Assembly (NCBI RefSeq): GCF_044904675.1
Contig: NZ_JADIKJ010000010.1
Span: 62,001-126,000, forward strand
DNA: 64,000 nt
Origin: Dyella_B jejuensis
GTDB taxonomy: Bacteria; Pseudomonadota; Gammaproteobacteria; Xanthomonadales; Rhodanobacteraceae
Reading direction: 5' to 3'
The position numbers and the translations under genes are program-made. The stretch's first letter is position 1. Every line of letters starts with the position of its first letter. Under the pieces are notes generated by a model, which was given only the letters and a program-made list of their open reading frames with translations, had not been told where the DNA came from and did no database searches. Shown piece after piece: positions 29,082 through 36,624 of this stretch.

Positions 29082-29669
29082 ATGCATTGGCTGGACCCCA
29101 ACTACCTGCCCGAAACCCAAGGCACCCTGGAACGCTTCGTCTTGAATCCAGAAGGCGACGTCGACGGCATGTTGCTGACCGACGGCACCGAAATCCACAC
29201 GCCGCCGCATCTGTCGCGGCAGCTGGTAGAAGCGTTATCGCCCGGATCGAAACTTTCGGTGCGCGGCGTCAAGCCGCGTGACGGCGATGTAATCGTAGCC
29301 ATTGCCATCAGCCCGGCCGATGGCGAATCCATCGTGGACCAGGGTCCGGATGAAGCGCATCACAAGGCACACCATAAGAAGCACCACAAGAAACGCCAGG
29401 AAAAGCCGGTCATTCATTGCGGCATGATCGCGCGCCTTTTGCATGGCCCCAAGGGCGACGTGCATGGGGTTCTGCTTACCGATGAAACCGTCGTGCGTTT
29501 TCCGCCCCATGTTGGCCAGGCGCATGATGCATTGTTGCTGCCGAAGGGCGAGCTATGGGTGCGCGGGCACTTGGTCGCCAATGAACAAGGAAAGTCGATC
29601 GTCGCGCACGCGCTGGCGAGCGATCCGGATGCGCTGGAAGCCGCGCAGGATGAGGATGAATTGGCCTGA
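29082..29669 (+). CDS. Duplicated-domain protein with His/Lys-rich linker, function unknown
   Basis: 195 residues from ATG 29082. Two similar halves are visible. One is GTLERFVLNPEGDVDGMLLT followed by DGTEIHTPPHLS and KLSVRG; the other is GMIARLLHGPKGDVHGVLLT followed by DETVVRFPPHVG and ELWVRG. The pattern GxVDGxxLxDGTxVxxPPH suggests small beta-barrel (OB-like) modules. A linker at about residues 105-120 is almost entirely His and Lys (HHKAHHKKHHKK), which could bind metal or nucleic acid. I do not recognise a named family. It faces away from the hybrid kinase at 25448-28819 and opens the stress island. Confidence 0.85.
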   Translation: MHWLDPNYLPETQGTLERFVLNPEGDVDGMLLTDGTEIHTPPHLSRQLVEALSPGSKLSVRGVKPRDGDVIVAIAISPADGESIVDQGPDEAHHKAHHKKHHKKRQEKPVIHCGMIARLLHGPKGDVHGVLLTDETVVRFPPHVGQAHDALLLPKGELWVRGHLVANEQGKSIVAHALASDPDALEAAQDEDELA

Positions 29670-30002
29670 TGCCCGTGCGTCGCCCCTTCGACCGTCGGAG
29701 GGCAGCAAGTTTGCTTATTTCCGGAAGGCTCGAATCCAGGCCGGTCGGATCGTGCGAATTACCCATGCCGGAAACATTCGTGCGGTCAAAAACTGAATAG
29801 CCACTTTCGCCATGGTGACGGGTAGCGCCAGGGAAACGCCAAGGATGCCCTGCCCGCCGCCAGGCATCCGGTGCCCGAACCTGGCGTTCCATCGACGTGA
29901 AATCTGCCCTGACGCGCACTCTGCGCAGCGTTGAGATGTGCGATGCCATAGTCCCCGGCGCCTGGAACCGCTACCGCGTTCCGCCAACGAGCCGGACATG
30001 CC
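29670..30002 (+). other. Intergenic stretch with no recognised feature
   Basis: 333 nt between the duplicated-domain gene and the DUF3309 gene. Short open frames occur on both strands, but none has a plausible start signal or familiar protein. I see no clear terminator. Confidence 0.35.
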
Positions 30003-30155
30003 ATGTCGCTGATACTGATCATCGTTCTCCTGATCATCCTGTTTGGCGCGCTGCCAACCTGGCCTTACAGCCGTTCATGGGGTTACTACCCGTTCGGCGG
30101 CGTGGGTGTGGTAGTGGTCATCATCATCGTCTTGCTGCTATTGGGCATCATCTGA
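30003..30155 (+). CDS. DUF3309 small membrane protein
   Basis: A 50-residue protein found by direct reading: ATG at 30003, TGA at 30153-30155. It begins MSLILIIVLLIILFGALPTW, continues with PYSRSWGYYPFGG, and ends in a second hydrophobic stretch of Val, Ile and Leu. The central ALPTWPYSRSWGYYP motif is diagnostic of DUF3309, a widespread family of two-helix inner-membrane miniproteins. They are often beside stress genes and are of unknown function. The next gene (YflT-like) starts 62 nt downstream and may share its transcript. Confidence 0.9.
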   Translation: MSLILIIVLLIILFGALPTWPYSRSWGYYPFGGVGVVVVIIIVLLLLGII

Positions 30156-30217
30156 TCAACGCGAAAGCACGTGCGGGATATTGCGCGGCAATCCAATGAA
30201 AACGATAAAGAAAAAAA

Positions 30218-30742
30218 ATGAAAACATCCGTTTATTGCACCACCCGCACGCTTGAGCAGACCGAAGCCATTGTCGATGACCTCAAGCGCGCCGGCTTCGG
30301 CAGCGATGAAATTTCCGCCTTGTTGCCAGACCAGCGCGGCACCCGCGACTTCGCTCACGAACACAACACCAAGGCGCCCGAGGGCGCTACGGCGGGTGGC
30401 GTCGCCGGCCTTGGCGTCGGCGCGGCGGTCGGCTGGCTGGCCGGTGCCGGCGCGCTGGCGATTCCGGGCTTAGGTCCACTGATCGCGGCCGGGCCGATCC
30501 TGGCGGCGTTGAGCGGCGCGGCGCTGGGCACCACCGCCGGCGGCATCATTGGCGCCCTGGTCGGCATGGGCGTGCCTGAATTCGAGGCCAAGCGCTTCGA
30601 CGGCAAGCTCCGGCAGGGCGGCATGCTGATTTCGGTGCATGCGCAAGACGCCAACCAGCGCAATGCGGCGAAGGCTATTTTCGAGCAACACAACGCCGAC
30701 GATATCACTTCAGGCGCCGAAGCCCATGCTCTCGCCCGTTGA
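30218..30742 (+). CDS. General stress protein 17M-like (YflT domain) with glycine-zipper core
   Basis: 174 residues. The N-terminal segment MKTSVYCTTRTLEQTEAIVD and LKRAGFGSDEISALLPD resembles the YflT/GsiB-type general stress domain. The centre (about residues 55-115) is a Gly/Ala-rich, membrane-type glycine zipper (GATAGGVAGLGVGAAVGW ... AALGTTAGGIIGALVGMG). The C-terminal FDGKLRQGGMLISVHAQD closes the domain. Relatives are induced by salt, heat or stationary phase; the molecular role is unknown. It ends 3 nt before the HWE kinase gene, so cotranscription is likely. Confidence 0.8.
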   Translation: MKTSVYCTTRTLEQTEAIVDDLKRAGFGSDEISALLPDQRGTRDFAHEHNTKAPEGATAGGVAGLGVGAAVGWLAGAGALAIPGLGPLIAAGPILAALSGAALGTTAGGIIGALVGMGVPEFEAKRFDGKLRQGGMLISVHAQDANQRNAAKAIFEQHNADDITSGAEAHALAR

Positions 30743-30745
30743 CTC

Positions 30746-32257
30746 ATGTCATCGGACCGCCGTTCGATAGTCACCTTCGTGCAAAAGGTTCGCGCTTTCA
30801 TTCTTATGTCGGCCATGCCCAAGACCCCCGCCCCCCCACGACCCAGCCAAGCGCGAAAGCCGGTATTCCTTTCCGCGTTGCGCTTGCGTGTTTCCACCGC
30901 CTTCGCCCAGCGACGCACGGCCCGGGCCGTGCCCGGCCCCGTGCCGCATCGGGACACGGCGCTGACGACCCCACTCGCCCAACAGGTGGAAGAGCGGTTG
31001 GGCACGCCCTCGCTTTTTTACAGCAGCGCGGCCGAAGCGCCCGGACTGGACCAGCAACTGTGGGAGCAGGCGAAGGCGGCCTATCTGGATATTCCTTTGC
31101 CTTCGGTGTTCAAGGAACGGTTGTTCGTACATTTGTCGCGTTTTTGCGAGATGCGTTACTGCATCGTGCGCCACGTCGGATTCCTGGTCGGCCGCGGGCA
31201 TCCGTCAGGCGATCCGTCCGCGACGCCGGAAACGATCGAGCAGGCGATAGAACTGCTTTGCCGTCCGGTTCCCAACGTCTCCGAACTGGAAGCGGCGCTG
31301 GCCCGGCTGGAAGCCTATCCGGCGCCCGATGGCATCCCCGCGCCGCGCACGCTGGCCGAAAGCGACCTGTTTGATGCGCTGACCGTGATGTTCGTGGTGC
31401 CGACCGGTTCCATGCAGGCGCGCAACGCCGTGCGCCGTGCCGTAGGCAACGCGAAATTCGAATTCCTGGCCGCGTTCCTCGCCTTCATCCGTACCGCGCA
31501 TTACTGGACCGAAACCCATCCGGACCTGCCGTTCGAAAACGACATGATCTTGTTGATGGCGCAACGCAAGGACCTGGCGCGCTTGCTGCTGGATACCGCC
31601 GAAGCCGAGCGCGTACACGCGGGCGACGCCCTGCGCGAAGCGCTGACCGGCCAGTTGCAGGTGTTGAATACCGAACTGCAGCACCGCACGCGCAACTTGC
31701 TCAGCGTGATCCAGGCGGTATTCGACAGGACCCTGTCCAAGCATCGCACCCTGGAGAATTTTGCCGAGGTGTTCTCGGCGCGGCTCGATGCGCTCAGCCG
31801 CGTACAGACCTATCTCTCGCGTCTGGTAGGAGGAGAAAAGGTTACCTTCGACGGCTTGCTGCGCACCGAACTGGCAGCCCATGCCGCCTCATTGCGGCAG
31901 ATCACGCTGGACGGCCCGGATGGCGTGCGCCTGCGCTCGACCACCTTGCAGACATTCGCGCTGGCGATCCACGAATTGGCGGTCAACGCCGTGAAATACG
32001 GCGCGCTATCCTGCCCCTCGGCGCACCTTACGGTGCGTTGGCGCCTGGAGTATGCCGATGGTCGCTCGCCCCTGCTGCACGTGCACTGGCAGGAATCGGG
32101 CGTGGATATGCAGCGTGCGCGCCATGAGGCCGTGCACGGCGGCTATGGCCGGGAATTGATAGAGCGGGCCTTGCCCTATCAACTGAAGGCCAAGACCAAC
32201 TATGTGATGACGCCGGAAGGCGTGCGCTGCTCGATATCCGTACCGGTGCTGGCCTGA
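30746..32257 (+). CDS. HWE/HisKA_2-type histidine kinase with AhpD-like N-terminal domain
   Basis: 503 residues from ATG 30746; ATGs at 30806 and 30815 are possible later starts. Residues about 105-260 form a helical region with VFKERLFVHLSRFCEMRYCIVRHVGFLVG at its heart, like the Cys-x-x-x-Cys helix of AhpD/carboxymuconolactone-decarboxylase folds. The C-terminal half is an HWE/HisKA_2 kinase: ELQHRTRNLLSVIQAVFDR (phospho-His), then AIHELAVNAVKYGAL (N-box) and GGYGRELIERALPYQL. No membrane helix is seen. The fusion suggests a redox- or peroxide-type sensory input. A lone receiver gene follows at 32363 and is its likely partner. Confidence 0.85.
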   Translation: MSSDRRSIVTFVQKVRAFILMSAMPKTPAPPRPSQARKPVFLSALRLRVSTAFAQRRTARAVPGPVPHRDTALTTPLAQQVEERLGTPSLFYSSAAEAPGLDQQLWEQAKAAYLDIPLPSVFKERLFVHLSRFCEMRYCIVRHVGFLVGRGHPSGDPSATPETIEQAIELLCRPVPNVSELEAALARLEAYPAPDGIPAPRTLAESDLFDALTVMFVVPTGSMQARNAVRRAVGNAKFEFLAAFLAFIRTAHYWTETHPDLPFENDMILLMAQRKDLARLLLDTAEAERVHAGDALREALTGQLQVLNTELQHRTRNLLSVIQAVFDRTLSKHRTLENFAEVFSARLDALSRVQTYLSRLVGGEKVTFDGLLRTELAAHAASLRQITLDGPDGVRLRSTTLQTFALAIHELAVNAVKYGALSCPSAHLTVRWRLEYADGRSPLLHVHWQESGVDMQRARHEAVHGGYGRELIERALPYQLKAKTNYVMTPEGVRCSISVPVLA

Positions 32258-32362
32258 GCCGATAGCTCGCGCGTGCGGTCGTAACGTCTTGTAGATGTGG
32301 CGCACGCTAGCTTCATTGGTCCTGCATGCCAACAAATAAATGCATCGAGGGTGGAGCGTCTC

Positions 32363-32734
32363 ATGGTTTCCAGCGAACTGCGCGGAAAGACCGTATTGAT
32401 GGTCGAAGACGAGTACCTGATCGCTGACGCGCTCTGTTCCGCGTTCGAGATGCAGGATGTCCACGTGGTAGGGCCTTTCCCTACCGTGGCCGGCGCGGTC
32501 CAGGCCTTGGACCAGGGTGCAAAGGCGGACGTGGCGGTATTGGACGTCAATCTGAATGGCGAACGAGTCTACCCGCTGGCCGACCGGCTGATGGCCGACA
32601 ACGTGCCGATCGTATTAACCACCGGCTACGACAGCGATGCCATTCCCTGCGGGTATGAGCACCTGCAGCGCTTGCAGAAACCCGTGCACCTGCGCGAGTT
32701 GTTCGATTGCCTCAGCGCGCTGATGGCGAAGTAG
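32363..32734 (+). CDS. Single-domain response regulator
   Basis: 123 residues from ATG 32363, with GGAG 9 nt upstream (a longer frame upstream was rejected). It is a receiver domain only: acidic pocket VEDE near residue 12, phospho-Asp in VAVLDVNLNGERVYPLAD, Thr in VLTTGYD, Lys in RLQKPV. There is no output domain. It probably acts as a phosphate sink or phosphorelay partner of the HWE kinase directly upstream, as in HWE kinase/lone-receiver pairs of alphaproteobacteria (inference). Confidence 0.9.
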   Translation: MVSSELRGKTVLMVEDEYLIADALCSAFEMQDVHVVGPFPTVAGAVQALDQGAKADVAVLDVNLNGERVYPLADRLMADNVPIVLTTGYDSDAIPCGYEHLQRLQKPVHLRELFDCLSALMAK

Positions 32735-32823
32735 CTTTTACACTTCGATCCAATGAGTGGGTACGTAGAGTCACCACCGCTGGATTTCGTCGCATTGGAG
32801 GCAAGTGTGCGCCCTCAGCCCTC

Positions 32824-32847
32824 GCCCTCTCCCCTTGGGGAGAGGGC
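32824..32847. terminator. REP-like perfect palindrome between convergent genes
   Basis: Perfect 11-bp arms GCCCTCTCCCC / GGGGAGAGGGC separated by TT (effectively a 10-bp stem with a 4-nt loop). It lies between the response regulator stop (32734) and the DUF2383 gene stop (32863). It has no U-tract. The sequence type recurs as a dispersed palindrome in many high-GC proteobacterial genomes. It probably works as a bidirectional transcript end. Confidence 0.65.
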
Positions 32848-32862
32848 GGATAACGCAATCGA

Positions 32863-33312
32863 TCAATGCTGCAACGAGTGCTTCAGCCGACTCATTTCAT
32901 CGTGGCCGGATCGCACGGAACCGTAGGCCTGTTGCGCGACGGTGAGCGAGGAGGCGGAAAGCTTGCCGTCCTTGAACGCATCTTCGTACTTGGCCTTGAT
33001 GTGGTCTTCACCGCGCTCTACTTCATCGATGACCACCCGGTCACCGGACTGCACCGAATTGCGCAGATTGAGAAATTTGCGATGCATCGATGCCAGCACC
33101 GTGCCGTCATCCTCGGGCTGGCCGCCCAGCGCCCTCACCTGCGACTGCAACGCTGCGGTTGCCGTGCGCCGTTCCACGGCGCGACGCTGGAAGATAGCTT
33201 TGAGTTCCGGATTCTTGACGTCGCCGGCCGCCTCCTTGTAGCCCTCGGCGCTGTCAATCGTCACTTCGATCAGTCCGTTCAATACACCGATATCGTCATC
33301 GTTGGTCGCCAT
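32863..33312 (-). CDS. PA2169-type four-helix-bundle protein (DUF2383)
   Basis: 149 residues from ATG 33312, with GGAG 9 nt upstream; the longer frame to 33363 was not used. The sequence LNGLIEVTIDSAEGYKEAA, then FQRRAVERRTATAALQSQVRALGG and a second helix pair with a conserved Glu-rich segment (DEVERGEDHIKAKYEDA) matches the DUF2383/PA2169 ferritin-like bundle. Such proteins are induced by stress; metal binding is plausible but unproven. It is one of several ferritin-like proteins in this island (see 34768 and 36621). Confidence 0.9.
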   Translation of the reverse strand: MATNDDDIGVLNGLIEVTIDSAEGYKEAAGDVKNPELKAIFQRRAVERRTATAALQSQVRALGGQPEDDGTVLASMHRKFLNLRNSVQSGDRVVIDEVERGEDHIKAKYEDAFKDGKLSASSLTVAQQAYGSVRSGHDEMSRLKHSLQH

Positions 33313-33426
33313 GCTGCTTGCTCCGCGTCTGCGCGAGCGCACTGTCGCCCGCGCTTCGATCATTGCCCCCGCCGTGTAGACGAGAAGCGAGCCTTGCGTG
33401 AAAGAAGTGGGATGCGTGCCGCCGAC

Positions 33427-33702
33427 TCACTTGTTACCGGCAAGGCTCACGGCTGCCTGTCGCGTGCTCTCGTTCGGGCGCGATGGCGCGCTCGGGTCGG
33501 TACGGCCGAGCGTGATATTTTTGGATGCGCGTACTTCGCGATTGGCAAACGTCCAGATCTCGCCCGTCTTGGTAATGAATACGGTCCAATACAGATCCGA
33601 TTCCGGTCCGTAGTCGATCAGCACGTGGGCCATGCCTTCGCCCTTGGGCGTGTTCAGGGGCAACGGGGGATCGAGCTGCAGCATAGGCGTTCTCATGGGC
33701 AT
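33427..33702 (-). CDS. Small conserved protein of unknown function
   Basis: Up to 91 residues; ATGs at 33702, 33696 and 33684 are all possible and none has a strong Shine-Dalgarno. The central part (PPLPLNTPKGEGMAHVLIDY followed by GPESDLYWTVFI and GEIWTFANREVRASKNITLGR) looks conserved: a short beta-rich domain with many aromatic residues. I recall similar small proteins in other proteobacteria but no functional name. It lies 15 nt upstream of nothing known and is followed by the DUF2383 gene on the same strand. Confidence 0.65.
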   Translation of the reverse strand: MPMRTPMLQLDPPLPLNTPKGEGMAHVLIDYGPESDLYWTVFITKTGEIWTFANREVRASKNITLGRTDPSAPSRPNESTRQAAVSLAGNK

Positions 33703-33717
33703 AGGATTGGTTGGTCG

Positions 33718-33918
33718 TCAGCGGCCGGCATGGGCGCGCGGCTGCAAGGTCATGGTGACAACATTGGCAGGCGCCAGCGGCAGGCGGTCATCCTGCTGCA
33801 AGGACTGGATTTCCAGTAACAGGCGCGCGTTACGCTCGATCAGCCGATGGTTCTGCGCCAGCAGTTGTCCACATAGGCGTTCGAGCTGCTTCAGGCGTTG
33901 CTCGGATACGTTTTTCAT
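33718..33918 (-). CDS. Small coiled-coil protein, function unknown
   Basis: 66 residues from ATG 33918, chosen over ATG 33930 because GGAGG lies 5 nt upstream. Heptad-like spacing of Leu in QRLKQLERLCGQLLAQNHRL and IERNARLLLEIQSLQQ predicts one long coiled coil, followed by a short flexible tail. No family was recognised. It ends 15 nt before the 33427-33702 gene on the same strand, so the two may be an operon. Confidence 0.65.
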   Translation of the reverse strand: MKNVSEQRLKQLERLCGQLLAQNHRLIERNARLLLEIQSLQQDDRLPLAPANVVTMTLQPRAHAGR

Positions 33919-34083
33919 CGCTGCCTCCATTTACTGCGACTATCTCTTGGGCGAGGTGAAGCAGGCGTCTGTAGCAATGACCGCCTGTATACGCGCGTGT
34001 CTTGGCGCCACCACGCTCGCGTGACGCTGCCTTGACCCTGTTGGCCTGAGTCTTTGGCTGTTATCCCGAACGGAAAAGCAGAC

Positions 34084-34710
34084 ATGCAGATCAAAGCGCT
34101 GGGCCTCAACGGCACGCTGAAAAGCTCCTCTGAAACCTCATCCACCCAGAAACTGCTCGACCAGCTGTTACAGCGGCTGGGCGATTTCGGCGTGGAAACG
34201 AACTCGGTCCGGCTGGCGGACCGCCATATTCCGCCCGGCGTGAAAGCCGACGAAGGCGAAGGCGATCAATGGCCGGACATCCGCCGCCAGATGATGGACG
34301 CGCAGATCCTGGTGCTGGCCACGCCGATCTGGGTCGGCCAGCCCAGCAGCTTGATCAAGCGGGCCATCGAGCGCATGGATGCCTTCCTGGACGAGATCGA
34401 CGAAGACGGCTATTACCCGACGTTCGGCAAAGTGGGAATCGTCGCGGTGGTCGGCAATGAGGATGGCGCGCACCATGTCGCGGCCGAGTTGTATCAGTCG
34501 CTGGCCGACTTCGGCTTCACCATTCCCGGCGGCAGCAATGCGTATTGGGTGGGCGAAGCCATGGGCAGCAAGAATTATGTCGATCTGGACAAGACGCCCG
34601 ACAAACTGGTGGAGGCGATCGATACGCTTGCCTGCAATGCGGCGCACCTGGCGCACGTGCTGGCGAAGTCGCCTTATCCGCACGTGCCCAAAGGCGGCAA
34701 GTCGAAATGA
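34084..34710 (+). CDS. NAD(P)H-dependent flavodoxin-fold oxidoreductase
   Basis: 208 residues from ATG 34084, behind a purine-rich GGAAAAG. The flavodoxin-like/NADPH-dependent FMN reductase fold is shown by LGLNGTLKSSSETSSTQKLL (phosphate-binding loop for FMN), ILVLATPIWVGQPSSLIKRA and VGIVAVVGNEDGAHHVAAEL. Relatives reduce quinones, azo compounds or flavins. The C-terminus is hydrophilic (HVPKGGKSK). It stands alone between the divergent small genes and the convergent DUF892 gene, and could contribute to electrophile or quinone detoxification. Confidence 0.9.
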   Translation: MQIKALGLNGTLKSSSETSSTQKLLDQLLQRLGDFGVETNSVRLADRHIPPGVKADEGEGDQWPDIRRQMMDAQILVLATPIWVGQPSSLIKRAIERMDAFLDEIDEDGYYPTFGKVGIVAVVGNEDGAHHVAAELYQSLADFGFTIPGGSNAYWVGEAMGSKNYVDLDKTPDKLVEAIDTLACNAAHLAHVLAKSPYPHVPKGGKSK

Positions 34711-34718
34711 CTGCCATG

Positions 34719-34756
34719 CCTGCGGACCGGGCCATCGCGATGGCCTGGCCCGCAGG
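34719..34756. terminator. Long hairpin between convergent genes
   Basis: Outer arms CCTGCGG / CCGCAGG flank a perfect 16-bp palindrome GGCCATCGCGATGGCC at 34730-34745, with a small internal loop between them. It lies between the flavoprotein stop (34710) and the DUF892 stop (34768), as expected for a bidirectional terminator. There is no U-run. Confidence 0.55.
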
Positions 34757-34767
34757 CGTGGTGGAGA

Positions 34768-35274
34768 TCAGGCGCTCTTTCGCTGTTGCGCCGCGCGCTG
34801 GTTGCCACCCTGCTCGGCCAGCCTGGTAAGCTTTTCGTCGGCGCCCTTCTCTTCTTTGAGCGTATCCATGATCAGCGGGATCGCATCCTCGTAGCCAAGC
34901 TGTTTGGCTAACGCGGCCAACGTGCCATAGGACGCAATTTCATAGTGCTCCACTTTTTGCGCGCCGCCGATCAACGCGGCATCACGCAGCGGGCCCTTCT
35001 CCACTTCCTCGATCACTTCCTTGCCTTCTTCCACCAGCCCTTCCATGGCCGCGCATTTAATGCGCTTGAGCCGCAGATCGAGCAATTCGACGATCTTGTC
35101 GATACGTTCGACCTGGCCGTTGGTTTCTTCCAGGTGACTTTCAAAAGCCTGCGCAAGCTCGGGCGAGGATGAAGCGCGAGCCAATTTTGGCAGCGCTTTG
35201 GTCAATTGCTTTTCGGCGCTATAGATGTCCGAAAGTTCATGCACGAACAGTTCTTCGATGGATTTCACGGCCAT
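34768..35274 (-). CDS. yciF: YciE/YciF ferritin-like protein (DUF892)
   Basis: 168 residues, starting MAVKSIEELFVHELSDIYSA. The DUF892 four-helix bundle signature is clear: ELSDIYSAEKQLTKALPKLA in helix 1, FESHLEETNGQVERIDKIVE in helix 2, then QKVEHYEIASYGTLAALA. The Glu and His positions match a di-iron site. In enterobacteria YciF is RpoS- and osmotic stress-induced. An AGAGGG sequence precedes the start. The N-terminal Glu of LSDIYSAE and His of KVEHYE are the expected metal ligands. The neighbouring KGG protein gene (35658) parallels the yciGFE operon of enterobacteria, although here 383 nt separate them. Confidence 0.94.
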   Translation of the reverse strand: MAVKSIEELFVHELSDIYSAEKQLTKALPKLARASSSPELAQAFESHLEETNGQVERIDKIVELLDLRLKRIKCAAMEGLVEEGKEVIEEVEKGPLRDAALIGGAQKVEHYEIASYGTLAALAKQLGYEDAIPLIMDTLKEEKGADEKLTRLAEQGGNQRAAQQRKSA

Positions 35275-35657
35275 GGGTCGGCCCTCTTGTCGGATGGTGG
35301 CGAGCCATCCACTCTAGAAGCAACGACGTCGCCGAACTGGCACTGGCGGGTGAAACAGGTGTGGTGCGCGCGACATGGCACCCTGTATCCGATGGATGCG
35401 ACACCCAGACCTGCTGCGATGGCTACATTGCTGCAACGGTCCATACAACCGACGCGGCAATACGAAGACCGCTCCGAATACGCTAAAGGATGCGTGGCAT
35501 AACGAAGAAGCGCCATCGCGACACACCCATATGCCAAGAGCCCGGCGCATCCCTGTACCGGGCTCTTTCTTTCCGATGGCTGCTGTGTTGCCGAAACAAC
35601 GTCAACAGGCCTTGGAAAACGAGGGCTTTACCACCCTTAGGTCGTGCCGACCCGATC
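35275..35657 (+). other. Intergenic region with plus-strand terminator and no protein gene
   Basis: 383 nt between two minus-strand genes. It holds a strong plus-strand hairpin with T-run at 35536-35571. The open frames across it look like noise. A small RNA transcribed on the plus strand is possible. Confidence 0.4.
35536..35572 (+). terminator. Rho-independent terminator without an upstream plus-strand gene
   Basis: Perfect 10-bp stem AAGAGCCCGG (35536-35545) / CCGGGCTCTT (35558-35567) with a 12-nt loop, followed by TCTTT on the plus strand. Flanking genes are on the minus strand, so the RNA it ends is unidentified; for the minus strand it lacks a good U-tract. Confidence 0.7.
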
Positions 35658-35855
35658 TTAGGTATTTTTGTGGCTTTGCTGGCCGGCCTTCACGTGTTGC
35701 TCGTGGGTACCGCCGCTGCTCTGCCTGCCGGCAGCTACATGCTGCTCATGGGTGGCATGATCACCGCCGCCGGCCTTCCCGCCTTTACTGGCGATCTTGC
35801 GCTGCTTGGACTCGTCCATCGAGGCGAATCCGCGGTTGCTTTTCTCGTTAGTCAT
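35658..35855 (-). CDS. KGG-domain stress protein (YciG-like)
   Basis: 65 residues with GGAG 7 nt before the start. The KGG signature RGFASMDESKQRKIASKGGKAGG matches the YciG-type stress-induced motif. The C-terminal half contains a near-duplicate 12-residue unit, THEQHVAAGRQS and THEQHVKAGQQS, that is rich in His and Gln. The protein is fully hydrophilic and probably disordered, like plant LEA or B. subtilis GsiB proteins. Together with yciF at 34768 it resembles the enterobacterial yciGFE stress cluster. Confidence 0.9.
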   Translation of the reverse strand: MTNEKSNRGFASMDESKQRKIASKGGKAGGGDHATHEQHVAAGRQSSGGTHEQHVKAGQQSHKNT

Positions 35856-36363
35856 TACATAACTCCAGTGAGGAACAGAATGTCCGTCTGTCGACGAACG
35901 GGGGCCACTCTAGGCACGCGCGGGTCAAATAGATTTGAGCCATGCGTGAATGCCGTTTTGCATCGGTGACAGGCCTGTCATGCGCAGAGAAAATTTATAC
36001 CGTGCAACAGCACGGCCATCCGCCTGCATGCCTGGTTCAGAGGGAATTTTTCCCTAAGCGCGCATGAACGGAAGGATGAGGGATCGCGCTCGCCCTATTT
36101 TTTTCTTTGCGTCGCCCGATCGTTTTTCAGGCCCGCGCCTGCGATCGGCGATGACGGCTTGCAAAACATGCATGCCGCAAGGAGCTAAGGAGACCGGGCA
36201 TCCTCGTCATGCGGATATCTTTTCGCGCCTCTCTCGAAGCGTCTTGTTCAAGCTGATGCACGCTGGCTAAATCTTCACCTTCTTTTTCCCACACATTCAC
36301 GCCGCGCGCAGGCACACGGTAAAAAACTGGGCGCCCTCCCTGCAGCTTGCAACGAGAGCGTTT
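35856..36363. other. Divergent intergenic region between two KGG genes
   Basis: 508 nt. It includes the palindromes at 35967-35980, 36000-36015 and 36041-36055, and an AT-rich box (AAATTTATAC, 35991-36000) that could be a -10 element. Short open frames (for example 36064-36270) have no recognisable product. Promoters for both KGG genes should lie here. Confidence 0.45.
35967..35980. promoter_or_regulatory. Perfect 14-bp palindrome, candidate operator
   Basis: TGACAGGCCTGTCA is a perfect dyad in the divergent KGG-gene promoter region, about 110 nt upstream of the minus-strand KGG gene. Its size suits a dimeric regulator. It is followed by a second small dyad CCGTGC-AACA-GCACGG (36000-36015). 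Confidence 0.35.
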
Positions 36364-36624
36364 ATGTCCGATCAGCTTAAAGCCGATACGTCCCCGCGAG
36401 GTTTCGCCGCCATGGATGAACATCGGCGCCGTGAAGTCGCCAGCCTTGGCGGCCGCATAGCCCATGCACGAGGCCGCGCCCACCAGTTCACGCCCGAAGA
36501 GGCGCGCAAGGCCGGCCAGAAGGGTGGCAGCCAGATAAGCCGCAATCGCAAGCACATGGCCGAACTCGGTCGTCGCAGCGGCCAGCAGGAGGAAGACATT
36601 CCCGAGCCTTCCGCACAACCATGA
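36364..36624 (+). CDS. KGG-type hydrophilic stress protein
   Basis: 86 residues. It carries RGFAAMDEHRRREVASLGGR and then EEARKAGQKGGSQISRNR, two copies of the KGG-type motif. The first copy has GGR where YciG has KGG. It is highly charged with no hydrophobic segment, consistent with an intrinsically disordered desiccation-type protein. Its stop overlaps the ATG of the DUF4142 gene (ATGA), so the two are translationally coupled. The start has only a weak upstream GAG. Confidence 0.85.
   Translation: MSDQLKADTSPRGFAAMDEHRRREVASLGGRIAHARGRAHQFTPEEARKAGQKGGSQISRNRKHMAELGRRSGQQEEDIPEPSAQP

Noticed and set aside
34730..34745. 16-bp palindrome first considered an operator
   Set aside because: It lies between two convergent gene ends with extra outer arms, so a terminator is more likely.
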